The position numbers and the translations under genes are program-made. Under the pieces are notes generated by a model. The model worked only from the letters and a program-made list of their open reading frames with translations. It was not told where the DNA came from and made no database searches. DNA of 64,000 bases from Clostridiales bacterium. Lineage in GTDB: Bacteria > Bacillota > Clostridia > Saccharofermentanales > Saccharofermentanaceae. Below are positions 34,187 to 44,600 of this stretch, piece after piece. The stretch spans positions 116,449-180,448 of the forward strand of contig JAFRQR010000017.1 in NCBI GenBank assembly GCA_017428545.1, read 5' to 3'. Each line of letters opens with the position of its first letter. The stretch's first letter is position 1.

Positions 34187-34909
34187 ATGAAGATAATGAT
34201 CGTCCGGCATGGTGATCCGGATTATGAGAATGACTGCCTTACCGAGCAGGGAAAGATCGAAGTCGAACTTCTTTCCGAACGTATGAAGAATGTAAAAGCG
34301 GATTACTGCTACTGCTCGCCTCTGGGAAGAGCGAAACAGACGGCAGCCCCGTGCCTTTTGAAGATGGGAATGGAAGCTGAAGAATTAAAGTGGCTTCGTG
34401 AATTTGCACCGAGAGTCCGGCACCCCAATAAGGTCAGTGTCGCATGGGACTGGTGCCCGGAAGAATGGATGACGATGCCGTATGCTTTTGATTATGATAA
34501 GTGGACGGAATATCCGGCGCTTACGGAAGCGCACGTACGTGAAGAACGTGACTGGGTCTATAGTGAATTCGATAAGCTTTTAAGGAAGCACGGATACAGG
34601 AAAGAAGGCAAATGGTTCCGTGCGGAAAAGCCGAATAACGATACGATAGTGCTTTTCTGCCATTACGGTCTGGAGGCGGTTCTTCTGTCTTATCTGCTGA
34701 ATCTTTCGCCTTTTATCATGTGGCATGCCATGATGGCTGCCCCGACTTCGGTGACGACGATCGCGACCGAGGAAAGACGCGAAGGGATCGCGCAGTTCCG
34801 CATGCTTTCTTTCGGAGACTGCTCCCATCTTCTTAATGCCGGCGTGGAGCCCTCATTTTCGGGGAGATTCCGCGAATGCTACATGAACGACTACGAAAGA
34901 AAAGATTAA
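34187..34909 (+). CDS. Histidine phosphatase superfamily protein
   Basis: The catalytic motif is IVRHGDPDYEND at the N-terminus (phospho-His in RHG), with CSPLGRAKQTA as the second substrate-binding Arg region and FCHYGLEAVLL with the second catalytic His. It may be a phosphoglycerate mutase-like phosphatase; the substrate is unknown. ATG at 34187 follows AGAGGA; the upstream frame lacks a good site. It sits between tsf and pyrH, which are usually adjacent. Confidence 0.82.
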   Translation: MKIMIVRHGDPDYENDCLTEQGKIEVELLSERMKNVKADYCYCSPLGRAKQTAAPCLLKMGMEAEELKWLREFAPRVRHPNKVSVAWDWCPEEWMTMPYAFDYDKWTEYPALTEAHVREERDWVYSEFDKLLRKHGYRKEGKWFRAEKPNNDTIVLFCHYGLEAVLLSYLLNLSPFIMWHAMMAAPTSVTTIATEERREGIAQFRMLSFGDCSHLLNAGVEPSFSGRFRECYMNDYERKD

Positions 34910-34933
34910 ATTTCAAAAATTCGGTCATTTGTC

Positions 34934-34962
34934 TTTTCAGAATCTGGAAATAACGATAAAAT
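34934..34962 (+). promoter_or_regulatory. Possible pyrH promoter
   Basis: TTTTCA and TAAAAT have 17-base spacing, 32 bases before pyrH. The 85-base gap contains nothing else recognisable. Confidence 0.35.
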
Positions 34963-34994
34963 GATTTAAGTATATATATTGGAGGATTAAGGTA

Positions 34995-35702
34995 ATGAGC
35001 GAGCCTGTCTATAAGAGGATACTTCTTAAGATCAGCGGTGAGGCACTTGCCGGTGAGAAGAAGGTCGGAATTGACGATGCGACCGTTATCCGGATCTGCG
35101 AGCAGATCAAGAAAGTCGCCGATCTCGGAGTTGAGGTCGCCGTAGTTGTCGGCGGCGGTAACTTCTGGAGAGGAAGATCAAGTGAAAACATGGATCGCGT
35201 TACCGCGGATCATATGGGTATGCTGGCGACCCTCATGAATGCTCTGGCGATCTCGGATGCGCTGGAACAGGCCGGTGCGGTCACACGTGTTATGTCGGCG
35301 GTCGATGTCCGTCAGATGGCAGAACCGTATATCAGAAAAAGAGCCGTAAGACATCTGGAAAAGAAGAGGATCGTTATCTTTGCATGCGGTACCGGTAACC
35401 CGTTCTTCAGCACAGATACAGGCGCTGCGCTCCGTGCAACGGAGATCGAAGCGGATATCTTCTGCAAGGCCACGATGGTCGACGGTGTCTATGACAAGGA
35501 TCCGCACAAGTATCCGGATGCTGTAAAGTATAAGACGATCTCCCATGACGAGGTTCTCGCGAAGAACTTAAAGGTCATGGACGCAACAGCGGCAGCACTT
35601 TGCCGTGATAACAACACGAAGATCATGGTATTCTCCATGGAAGATCCGGCAAATATCGTGAGAGTAGTACTCGGCGATGATATCGGCACGATCGTTTGCT
35701 GA
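34995..35702 (+). CDS. pyrH: UMP kinase
   Basis: It is an amino-acid-kinase-fold enzyme that makes UDP from [45 protein letters not shown] and DGVYDKDP are the family motifs. The 235-residue length is standard. AGGATTAAGG precedes the ATG. frr follows 31 bases later. Confidence 0.96.
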   Translation: MSEPVYKRILLKISGEALAGEKKVGIDDATVIRICEQIKKVADLGVEVAVVVGGGNFWRGRSSENMDRVTADHMGMLATLMNALAISDALEQAGAVTRVMSAVDVRQMAEPYIRKRAVRHLEKKRIVIFACGTGNPFFSTDTGAALRATEIEADIFCKATMVDGVYDKDPHKYPDAVKYKTISHDEVLAKNLKVMDATAAALCRDNNTKIMVFSMEDPANIVRVVLGDDIGTIVC

Positions 35703-35733
35703 TAAGAATTGATAATGAAGGAGGCTTGAGAAT

Positions 35734-36306
35734 ATGGCAATGGTTGAAATTACAAAAGAGGTTTTTGATTCTTATGAAGATAAGATGAAGAAGACGATCG
35801 CGAATCTTACGGAGAACTTCAATGCGATCCGTGCGGGACGCGCTAATCCGCATGTTCTGGACCGTATTACCGTAGATTATTACGGCACACAGTCCCAGCT
35901 CAATGCTGTGGCAAACATCCAGGTACCGGAGCCGAGAATGATCACACTGACTCCTTGGGATCCGTCGATGCTCAAAGAGATCGAAAGAGCGATCCAGTCT
36001 TCTGATCTCGGCATCAACCCGAGTAACGACGGTAAGATGATCCGTCTGGTATTCCCGATCCTTACCGAGGAACGCCGTAAGGAACTCGTTAAAAATGTTA
36101 TGAAGTATGGCGAGGAAGCAAAAGTTGCTATCCGTAATATCCGCCGTGAGGGTATTGATAAGTACCGCGGAATCAATAAGAAGAAAGAACTTACAGATGA
36201 CGATCTGGGCTACTTCGAAGAGCAGATGCAGAAGCTTACGGACCGTTATGTTAAGGAAGTTGACAAGTGCTGTGAGTCAAAGCAGAAAGATCTTATGGAG
36301 ATCTGA
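35734..36306 (+). CDS. frr: Ribosome recycling factor
   Basis: It splits post-termination ribosomes together with EF-G. NFNAIRAGRANPHVLDRITVDYYG and PLTEERRKELVK-like (FPILTEERRKELVKNV) segments identify it. The protein has 190 residues, with a few extra at the N-terminus compared with the usual 185. AAGGAGG lies 11 bases before the start. Confidence 0.96.
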   Translation: MAMVEITKEVFDSYEDKMKKTIANLTENFNAIRAGRANPHVLDRITVDYYGTQSQLNAVANIQVPEPRMITLTPWDPSMLKEIERAIQSSDLGINPSNDGKMIRLVFPILTEERRKELVKNVMKYGEEAKVAIRNIRREGIDKYRGINKKKELTDDDLGYFEEQMQKLTDRYVKEVDKCCESKQKDLMEI

Positions 36307-36329
36307 TCACCGAGAGGAGAAAAACAGGG

Positions 36330-36372
36330 GGTTGTCTCGGCTGAACTCAGTTTCGGGACAATCTCTTTTTTT
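36330..36372 (+). terminator. Terminator or attenuator between frr and uppS
   Basis: GGTTGTC (36330-36336) pairs with GACAATC (36357-36363), one G-U included. An inner CTGA/TCAG stem and a run of seven T follow the pattern of a terminator. It ends at the uppS ribosome binding site, so leaky read-through is likely. Confidence 0.7.
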
Positions 36373-36382
36373 GGAGTAGAAT

Positions 36383-37177
36383 ATGTGTCCGCAAGAGGAA
36401 GGAAAATTCTCTATATTTTCGAGAAAGAAAGCTGAGAAGATCGATGAATCGCAGCTGAAGATCCCGACCCACCTGGCTGTCATTATGGACGGTAACGGAA
36501 GATGGGCGAAAAAACGCATGCTTCCCCGTTCCGCCGGCCACCGTGCGGGTGCGGACAACCTCAAAAACCTCTGCAAGAACTGCGGACACTATGGCATTAA
36601 ATATGTCACTGTGTATGCTTTTTCCACGGAAAACTGGTCCAGACCTGAAAGTGAAGTCCATACGCTGATGGAACTTTTCGTCGAGTATTTCGACCGCTAT
36701 GATCCTGAACTGGAAGCAGAAGGCATCCGTGTCCGTTTTACTGGCGATATCGCGGCGCTTCCACAGAATATCCAGGAAGTATGTAAACGTGCGGAAGAAG
36801 GCAGTAAGCACAGAGACAGAATGACACTGATCGTAGCCTTTAACTACGGCGGAAGACGAGAGATCGTACAGGCGGCGCAGAAGCTTTCTGCCCTTGTTGC
36901 TTCCGGCGAGATAAAGAGTGAAGATATCACGGAAGAGCTTTTCTCAAAGAATCTGTATCTTCCGGACGTTCCGGATCCGGATCTGATCATCCGTCCGAGC
37001 GGAGAAGAAAGAACATCGAACTTTCTGGTATGGGAAGGCGCATACTCCGAACTTTGGTTCTCTGATGTGCTGTGGCCGGACTTCGGTATGAAAGAACTGA
37101 CCGATGCCCTGGTGGCTTATACCAAGCGCGATCGCCGCTTCGGCGGACTTTCGCAGGAAAAGAAAGACGAGAAGTAA
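36383..37177 (+). CDS. uppS: Undecaprenyl diphosphate synthase
   Basis: It makes the C55 lipid carrier precursor for wall synthesis. IMDGNGRWAKKRMLPRSAGHRAG (P-loop-like, catalytic Asp), YAFSTENWSRP, FNYGGRREI and RPSGEERTSNFLVWEGAYSELWF are the family motifs. 264 residues. It is the first gene of the long array that runs to 57629 without a clear internal terminator. Confidence 0.96.
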   Translation: MCPQEEGKFSIFSRKKAEKIDESQLKIPTHLAVIMDGNGRWAKKRMLPRSAGHRAGADNLKNLCKNCGHYGIKYVTVYAFSTENWSRPESEVHTLMELFVEYFDRYDPELEAEGIRVRFTGDIAALPQNIQEVCKRAEEGSKHRDRMTLIVAFNYGGRREIVQAAQKLSALVASGEIKSEDITEELFSKNLYLPDVPDPDLIIRPSGEERTSNFLVWEGAYSELWFSDVLWPDFGMKELTDALVAYTKRDRRFGGLSQEKKDEK

Positions 37178-37180
37178 AGT

Positions 37181-38047
37181 ATGCGCCAGAGAATCATTAC
37201 AGGAGCCATATTTACGATTGCGGTATTAGCGCTGGTCATCCCGGCGTATTTCGTGCCGCATATTATTTTGCTGTTTACGTTCATCGTCACTGCTCTTGCT
37301 CTTTACGAGCTTATAAAGGCGGTAAAGAGCACGGAGAAAGAGATCTGCGTGTTTGTGACGATCCTCGGCGGTTTTTTCGGATTTCTTCCGGTTGCTCTCT
37401 GGAATACGGGAGCCACGCCATCGCAGGGCTTTACGCTTTATGCACTTCTCGTTTTGGTCTACTGTTTTGTCACGACGATGATCCCGCCGCTTATCAAAGA
37501 AGATCCGAAGGCGCTGCATTCCGGATTCAGTTCCTCGCTGATCGTTATGTATGTTTCTTTTCCGATCGCATGTACGCATATCATGATGTTTCTGATCCCG
37601 AAGGGCTGGTATTACATGGTCATCGGTCTTTTTGCACCATGGGTATCTGACGTATTTGCGTACTTTACCGGATCATTTATCGGAAAACATAAGATCGTTC
37701 CGCACATCAGCCCGAAAAAAACATGGGAAGGCTGTATCGGAGGAGCGGTCTTCACATCACTTATAACTGCACTTTTCTTTGCTTTCATCATGTATGACAT
37801 TATCGATGTCGGCATCTCTTACACGATGTATATTACGTTTGCGGCTCTGTTCGGATTTGTCCTTTCCTGTGTTTCCCAGCTGGGAGACTGGTTGGCTTCG
37901 AGCATCAAGCGAATGGTGGATATTAAAGATTTCGGCAAACTCATGCCCGGCCACGGCGGCATCATGGACCGCTTCGACAGTGCATTCTTTACGCTTCCCG
38001 TAGCACTTGGCCTGGCATACGCCTTGATGTTGGGGGTGCAGCCATGA
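37181..38047 (+). CDS. cdsA: Phosphatidate cytidylyltransferase
   Basis: It is an integral membrane enzyme making CDP-diacylglycerol. It has about eight hydrophobic segments and the CTP-transferase signature SPKKTWEGCIGG with downstream SQLGDWLASSIKRMVDIKDFGKLMPGHGGIMDRFDS. The start lies three bases after uppS. It overlaps dxr by ATGA. Confidence 0.95.
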   Translation: MRQRIITGAIFTIAVLALVIPAYFVPHIILLFTFIVTALALYELIKAVKSTEKEICVFVTILGGFFGFLPVALWNTGATPSQGFTLYALLVLVYCFVTTMIPPLIKEDPKALHSGFSSSLIVMYVSFPIACTHIMMFLIPKGWYYMVIGLFAPWVSDVFAYFTGSFIGKHKIVPHISPKKTWEGCIGGAVFTSLITALFFAFIMYDIIDVGISYTMYITFAALFGFVLSCVSQLGDWLASSIKRMVDIKDFGKLMPGHGGIMDRFDSAFFTLPVALGLAYALMLGVQP

Positions 38048-39210
38048 AGAGACTATGCATTCTTGGTTCGACCGGATCTATCGGTACTCAGACATTACAA
38101 GTCGTCCGTCACTTCCCGGAAGAGTTTAAGATCGAATCTTTGACCTGTGGATTTAATATCGAACTTCTCCTGGAACAGATCCAGGAGTTTCATCCTTCCT
38201 GTGTCAGCGTGGCAACGAAGGAAAGAAAAGAAACGCTCAAGCGCATGCTCCCTCGTGATTCGAAGGTAAAAGTTTTCTGCGGGGAAGACGGTCATTCGCA
38301 TTGTGCGACACTTCCGAAGGTCGACTGTGTCGTTGCCGCCATGGTCGGCATGAAGGGTCTGGCGCCTGTTGTGGCCGCGATCCACGCAGGAAAAGAAATC
38401 GAACTTGCAAATAAGGAGACTCTCGTAGCCGGCGGTTCGATCGTTATGCCGCTCGTAAAGCAGAAGAATGTTTCGCTTCGCCCTGTCGACTCCGAACATT
38501 CGGCGATCTGGCAGTGCCTGATGGGACAGCCGGAAGGCTCTCTTAAGAAGATCCTCCTTACGGCTTCCGGCGGACCATTCCGCGGATACAGCCGTAATCA
38601 GCTGGAAAAGGTCACTCTCGATGCAGCGCTAGATCATCCGACCTGGAATATGGGAGGAAAGATCACGATCGATTCCGCGACCATGATGAATAAAGGACTG
38701 GAAGTTATCGAAGCGTCATGGCTTTTTGACTGTCCGGTCGACCGCATCGATATTGTTGTCCATCCGCAGAGTATCGTCCATTCCATGGTCGAGCTCAATG
38801 ACGGTTCCGTTCTCGCGCAGATGGGTTTCCCGAATATGATGATGCCGATCCAGGTAGCGCTTTTCTATCCGAAGAGAAGCCTTGGTATCTGCCGTCCGTT
38901 TTCTCCGTTTGATAAGCAGAGCAGGACGCTTACGTTCGAGCCATGTGACCGTTCGGTGTTCCGTCTGGTAGATATGGCATATCACGCCGCTCTTGTCGGC
39001 GGAACGCTGCCGGCAGCCATGAATGCTGCAAATGAAGTGATCGTGGCGGATTTCCTTGCCGGGAAAGCATCGTTCCTTGATATTGAGCGTACCGTTTCAA
39101 AGGTCATGGAAAGACACGAGCGTGACGGCGTGACCCAGAATCCGTCTTTGGCGGAGATCTTTGCCGTGGATGAGTGGGCACGCATGATAACCGAAGAGAT
39201 TAGAAAGTGA
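38044..39210 (+). CDS. dxr: 1-deoxy-D-xylulose-5-phosphate reductoisomerase
   Basis: It is the second MEP-pathway enzyme and uses NADPH. GSTGSIGTQTLQVVRHFPE (nucleotide binding), LANKETLVAGG, PVDSEHSAIWQCL (metal site) and the TASGGPFRG, HPTWNMGGKITIDSATMMNKGLEVIEA and HPQSIVHSMVE segments are all present. 388 residues. With ispG and ispH in the window, three MEP genes are close together. Confidence 0.97.
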   Translation: MKRLCILGSTGSIGTQTLQVVRHFPEEFKIESLTCGFNIELLLEQIQEFHPSCVSVATKERKETLKRMLPRDSKVKVFCGEDGHSHCATLPKVDCVVAAMVGMKGLAPVVAAIHAGKEIELANKETLVAGGSIVMPLVKQKNVSLRPVDSEHSAIWQCLMGQPEGSLKKILLTASGGPFRGYSRNQLEKVTLDAALDHPTWNMGGKITIDSATMMNKGLEVIEASWLFDCPVDRIDIVVHPQSIVHSMVELNDGSVLAQMGFPNMMMPIQVALFYPKRSLGICRPFSPFDKQSRTLTFEPCDRSVFRLVDMAYHAALVGGTLPAAMNAANEVIVADFLAGKASFLDIERTVSKVMERHERDGVTQNPSLAEIFAVDEWARMITEEIRK

Positions 39211-39226
39211 GTCATAAAACGAAGAT

Positions 39227-40537
39227 ATGTCGCCGCTTAGCATCCTTATATGCATATTGGGATTAGGAGTTCTGGCCGCCGTTCATGAGATCGGCCATTT
39301 TCTCGTCGCCAGACTTCTGAAGATCAAAGTCTATGAATTGTCCGTATTTGTCGGACCGAAGCTTTTCTCGTGGAAGAAAAACGACATCGAATATTATATC
39401 CGCCTGATCCCGCTGGGCGCTTATGTCCGCTTTTCCGAGATCGATGAGGAGACAGGCGAATTAAAAGACGATAATCCTGAAAACCTCATCAATCAGGCGA
39501 GATGGAAGCGTCTTCTGGTTTCGCTTGCAGGCCCTGCCATGAACGTCATCCTGGGTATCATCATATTCATGATCTGCTTTTCTAAATTCGGATATCTCGA
39601 GCTTAAGCAGGATATCGTTATTGAGGGGACCCAGGTAGCGCAGACACAGATCGAAGAAGGCGATACGATCCTGAAGTTTAACGGTCAGACCGTATTCTGT
39701 CAGATGGATCTTTCTTACTATCTCAGTCAGTGCAACAATGTCGACGAGATCAAGCTTCTTATGAGATCCGCAAAGACCGGTGAAAAATATGAAGCCGTTC
39801 TCGTTCCTGAGATCTCCAAACAGTATATGCTCGGTATTACGCACTATGCTGATCTGGATGAAAATAACGGATGGAAGATCATTGCCGTTGATGAACAGCA
39901 GAACAACGGTAATCCGCTTCTTAAAGTCGATGACTCGGTGCTCTCCGTGAATGGTATTCCTGTCTCCGATGAATCGATCACAGATGTCGTTAAGAACTCT
40001 AACGGTGAAGAGCTTACGATCGAACTTATCCGGAACGGAGAAAAAATGACGATCACGATGAAAGCCACGATGATCGAAACATCGAACCTTCGAGGCATTT
40101 ATCTTCAGGACGGTTCCGGTTTCTTCTCATGTCTTCGTGAAGCGGTCGTTTTCCCGTTCGCATTTATAAGGATCTCTATAGACGCGCTGGCACAGGCATT
40201 TACGGGAAAGGTCCCGGCATATGATGTTGTATCCGGTCCGGTCGGTATTGCTTCGGTCGTTTCAGATGTTGTCGACGCGCCGAAAACTGACAGTAATGAA
40301 AAGATAGAGATGCTCCTGATCCTTGCGGGCGGTATCTCCACGGGTCTTGCCTTTACGAATATGCTCCCGATCCCGGGTCTTGACGGAAATGCGATCGTCA
40401 TTACTCTCGTGGAGATGGTCAGAGGTAAGAAACTTTCCAGAAAATCGGAGCAGATCATTAATGTGGTCGGTTTTGTCATGATCATTCTGCTTGTAATATT
40501 CGCACTGGCTTCCGATATTATACGATTGTCGAGGTGA
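39227..40537 (+). CDS. rseP: RseP/RasP-type site-2 protease with PDZ domains
   Basis: It is an intramembrane zinc protease that cuts anti-sigma factors and signal-peptide remnants. HEIGH (His20, Glu21, His24) is in helix one, FSEIDEETGE follows, and NMLPIPGLDGNAI near residue 380 provides the third ligand. Two PDZ-like segments (about 120-190 and 200-285) lie between helices. 436 residues. The ribosome binding site is weak. Confidence 0.93.
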   Translation: MSPLSILICILGLGVLAAVHEIGHFLVARLLKIKVYELSVFVGPKLFSWKKNDIEYYIRLIPLGAYVRFSEIDEETGELKDDNPENLINQARWKRLLVSLAGPAMNVILGIIIFMICFSKFGYLELKQDIVIEGTQVAQTQIEEGDTILKFNGQTVFCQMDLSYYLSQCNNVDEIKLLMRSAKTGEKYEAVLVPEISKQYMLGITHYADLDENNGWKIIAVDEQQNNGNPLLKVDDSVLSVNGIPVSDESITDVVKNSNGEELTIELIRNGEKMTITMKATMIETSNLRGIYLQDGSGFFSCLREAVVFPFAFIRISIDALAQAFTGKVPAYDVVSGPVGIASVVSDVVDAPKTDSNEKIEMLLILAGGISTGLAFTNMLPIPGLDGNAIVITLVEMVRGKKLSRKSEQIINVVGFVMIILLVIFALASDIIRLSR

Positions 40538-40543
40538 TTTTGG

Positions 40544-41602
40544 ATGATTGAGCGTTTTACTACCCGAAAAGTAAATATCGGAGGTGTATTTGTCGGCGGA
40601 GATGCCCCTATTGCGGTCCAGTCTATGAATAATACCGATACCAGGGATGTAGAAGCGACTCTTGCCCAGATCACGGAACTGAAAAATGCCGGCTGTGATA
40701 TCACTCGTGTTGCGATCCTGAATATGGAGGCGGCTAAGGCGCTTTCCGAAATCACGAAAAAGAGCCCGATCCCGGTAGTTGCCGATATCCATTTTGATTA
40801 CCGTCTTGCGATCGAAGCCATGAAAAGCGGGGCTTCTAAGATCCGCATCAATCCGGGTAATATCGGCGGAATGGACCGGGTAAAGGCCGTCGCCGATATG
40901 GCAAAAGAAAGAAATATTCCGATCCGTGTCGGCGTTAATTCCGGCTCGATCGGAAAGGATATGCTGGAAAAATACGGCGGAGTGAATGCAGACTCACTTT
41001 CGCAGAGCGCACTTTCCTCGATCCGGATCCTGGAAGACTGCGGTTTTGAAGACATCGTCGTCAGCATGAAATCTTCTGATCCGGTCCTTACGATCGAGAG
41101 TTACCGCCGTCTTCGTGATCAGGTACCGTATCCGTTCCACGTAGGTGTAACGGAAGCGGGAACACTTCGTGAAGGTATCATCAGGAGCAGTGTCGGTATC
41201 GGCGCACTTCTTTCCGAGGGGATCGGAGACACGATCCGTGTCAGCCTTACGGATGAACCAAAAGAAGAAGTTTATGCGGGTATTTCGATCCTGCGCGCAC
41301 TCGGACTGAAAAAGGGCGGCATGCGCCTGGTCTCCTGCCCGACATGCGGAAGGACACAGGTGCCGCTGATCGAAGTGGCAAAAGAAGTGGAAAGCCGGAT
41401 CAGAGATCTTCCTTACGATATGACGGTCGCCGTCATGGGATGTGCGGTCAACGGTCCCGGTGAGGCAAGAGAGGCAGATGTCGGAATCGCAGGTGGTATC
41501 GACGAGTTCCTCCTTTTCAAAAAAGGCGAGCCGGTCTGCAAAGTACCGAAAGAGTCTGCGGTGGAGACTCTCTTAAAAACCATCGAAGAGATGAATCATT
41601 GA
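40544..41602 (+). CDS. ispG: (E)-4-hydroxy-3-methylbut-2-enyl-diphosphate synthase
   Basis: It is the penultimate MEP enzyme, with an iron-sulfur cluster held by the Cys of SCPTCGR and MGCAVNGPGEA. An N-terminal TIM barrel includes PIAVQSMNNTDTRD and ADIHFDYRLAIEAM. 352 residues, the short bacterial form. GAGGTGATTTTGG precedes the ATG. Confidence 0.97.
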   Translation: MIERFTTRKVNIGGVFVGGDAPIAVQSMNNTDTRDVEATLAQITELKNAGCDITRVAILNMEAAKALSEITKKSPIPVVADIHFDYRLAIEAMKSGASKIRINPGNIGGMDRVKAVADMAKERNIPIRVGVNSGSIGKDMLEKYGGVNADSLSQSALSSIRILEDCGFEDIVVSMKSSDPVLTIESYRRLRDQVPYPFHVGVTEAGTLREGIIRSSVGIGALLSEGIGDTIRVSLTDEPKEEVYAGISILRALGLKKGGMRLVSCPTCGRTQVPLIEVAKEVESRIRDLPYDMTVAVMGCAVNGPGEAREADVGIAGGIDEFLLFKKGEPVCKVPKESAVETLLKTIEEMNH

Positions 41603-41644
41603 AGATAATGACCGGTTTTACGGTCTTCGGAAGGATACGGGAAT

Positions 41645-44600
41645 ATGACATTATATGAGTTTGCGATGCAGACTTCGCAGGACGAAGACCTGGCGAAGAT
41701 TGCTAAAGCTATACCAAGTGAGGTTACGGAGATTTCGATCGACGAACGTTTTGAGGGGATGGAGCTGAAAATTGCTCTTACCGGCCCCATTTCGTCTAAA
41801 CGTGCGTTGAAAGCAATGGAACAGTACCTCCGTCAGGTCCTTCATCTTTCCCATCTGCGTATCTATATCACGAATATGCAAAGTGAATATGGTAAGCTTT
41901 CGATCCCGTCTGTTCTCGACTGGATCTTATGGGTCATAAATACAAAGACCGGTTATGGTGCCTGCATCGACGAACTGGTCTTTGATGAAAATGCCGTCCG
42001 CATTCTTCTTCAGACGCAGCTTTCCGATGAAGTGAAGGACAGTATCAGTGATTTTATCAATCAGTTTGCTTCTACATATCTTCTGTCGAAATGGGAATTA
42101 AAATACGAGTTCAACCCGCCGGATACTTCTGCGGTCTCGGATCCTGATTATTTTCTGAACCGTATGCGCGAGCGTGCGACTCAGCATGCAAAGACGGCTG
42201 TCGATGATGCGATATCTTCGGCATCTGTTTCTAGCACCAGGGAGTCTTCCTCCGACGGCAAGAAAAAGAAAGTCGAAGAACCGACTCCCGATATGGATAA
42301 GAACTCCTGGGAGTATAAGTCGATCGTCGAGAAAAAACATATCAAGCAGGAAAAGAAGACGGATTTCAGAAGAGGCCAGAAGTTTGAAGATGCATCTGAC
42401 TCCGGAGAAGTCGTCTGGGGCTTTAACGATATGTCCGCCAAAAAGTATAAGATCAAAGACGCGATCTCGAAGGCCGGCAGTAATACTCTGACACCGGATA
42501 CGATCATCCGTCTCGAAGGTGAGATCAAGGTCGATACCGAGTCCCAGCGCCTTGTCGGAAAAAACAAGAACATGATCCTTTATAAGTTCTTCCTCGCCGA
42601 CGATACCTATGCCGTCGACTGTGTGTTTTTCCCGTCGCCGAAAGATGCGGATCTTTTAAATGATAAGTACGGAAAAGGCGGATATGTCGGAATCAGCTGT
42701 ACGATCGGATACAGTAAGTTCGACGGTCAGATCAATGCGACCGTTAAGGGCTTTTATGTCGCCGAACCTCCGAAAAAGCGTAAAGATACCGCGGAAGAAA
42801 AGCGTGTGGAACTTCATGCCCACACTAAAATGAGCGAGAAGGATGCGGTGATCGAGCCGAAGGATCTGATCAAAACGGCGTACCGTATGGGCCATCCGGC
42901 TTGTGCCATTACCGACCACGGTGTCGTTCAGGGCTTTAATGACGCATATGCCGCATATAAAGACTGCAAGAAAAAAGGCGATGTCCCGGGATTTAAACTG
43001 ATCTTCGGCATGGAAGGCTATCTTGTCGATGACGGCAACTGTATCGCTTATCACATCAAAGAGGAAGATGTTTCCCTGGATTCATTTGTTGCACTCGATG
43101 TCGAGACCACAGGTCTGGACTGCACGAAGGACGGTCTTCTGGAGATCGCCGCGATCCGCTATGAAAAGCAGGATAACGGGGAATATAAAGAAGCTGATGT
43201 ATTTACGACGATGGTCGATCCGGGCATTCCGATCTCTGATAAGGCAAAAGAACTGACCGGTATCACCGAGGATATGATCAAGGGAGCACCGACGCCTTTT
43301 GAGGCAGTGACCAAGCTTTCCGAGTTCATGAAAAAGGAAGATGTCATCGTCGGTCATAATATCTTCTTCGATATGGGCTTCATAAGAGAAGCCGGTTTCC
43401 AGATCGATATCGAGCAGTTAGATGAAGAAAAACACCATCCGTACCGGGTCAAATTCTATCAGCCGGAGATCGATACCGTTTCGGCAGTCACGTTCCTTTA
43501 TCCGGAGATGGAAAAGCACAACCTTAAGGATGCGTGCGCGTATCTCGGGATCGTAAACGAATCCGAGCACAGAGCGATGGGGGATTGCCGTGCATCGGCG
43601 CAGATCCTGATCCGCTGCATCAAAGACTTCGGATTTACGTCCTGTAAGCAGATGAACGAGCATGTCGGCATGCTTCCCGCATCTGAAGTGTCCAAGCGTA
43701 AGACACCGTCATATCACATTATTTTCCTGGTCAGGGATACACTCGGCCTTTATAACGTGTACAGAATGGTCTCCGAGGGACATACGGAGTATTTCTGCAT
43801 GCGTCCCCGTATTCCGAAATCGGAAGTCCGTTATCTCAGTGCCGGTGTCATCGTCGGCGGTGCCTGTGAAAGAGGACAGATCTTCCGTGCCGTGCATCAG
43901 GCCTATGTCGCAAACGGGAATAATCTTGATAAGACGCTGGAAGCATTAAGTTCGGATTCGAAATTTAACCGCATGATCCGTCTTTATGATTACTTTGAGA
44001 TCCAGCCGATCTGTAACAACGAGTTCTATCTTCGTGAAGAAGATTCCGGGCTTAGAAGCAGAGAAGATCTTATCAATATCAACAAGATCATTGCGATCAT
44101 GGCCGAGTGTGTCGGTAAACCGTGCTGCGCGACGACAGACGCCCACTTCCTCGAAAAGAAAGACGGCGAGTACAGAAAGTACATGCTGATGGATATGGGC
44201 TTTAAAGATGCGGAGCTTCAGAGCGATCTTTATTTCAGAACGACAGATGAGATGCTCGAAGAGTTCTCTTATCTCGGCGAAAAGCGCTGTAAGGAAGTCG
44301 TTATCGATTCCCCGAAGGGAATTGCGGATCTTATCCGTGATGATATCAAGCCATTCCCGGACGGTACCTATCCGCCGGTCATTTTGTCCGCGCCGGATGA
44401 CCTCCGCAATATCGTTAACGATACGATGAAAAAGATGTACGAGCACGAGGGACAGATCCCGGAGATCGTACAGCAGCGTGTAGACAAGGAACTGAACAGT
44501 ATCATCGGCAACGGCTATTCGATCATGTACTATATCGCGTACAAGCTTGTCGGCAAATCGAATTCCGACGGTTATGTCGTCGGCTCGAGAGGATCTGTCG

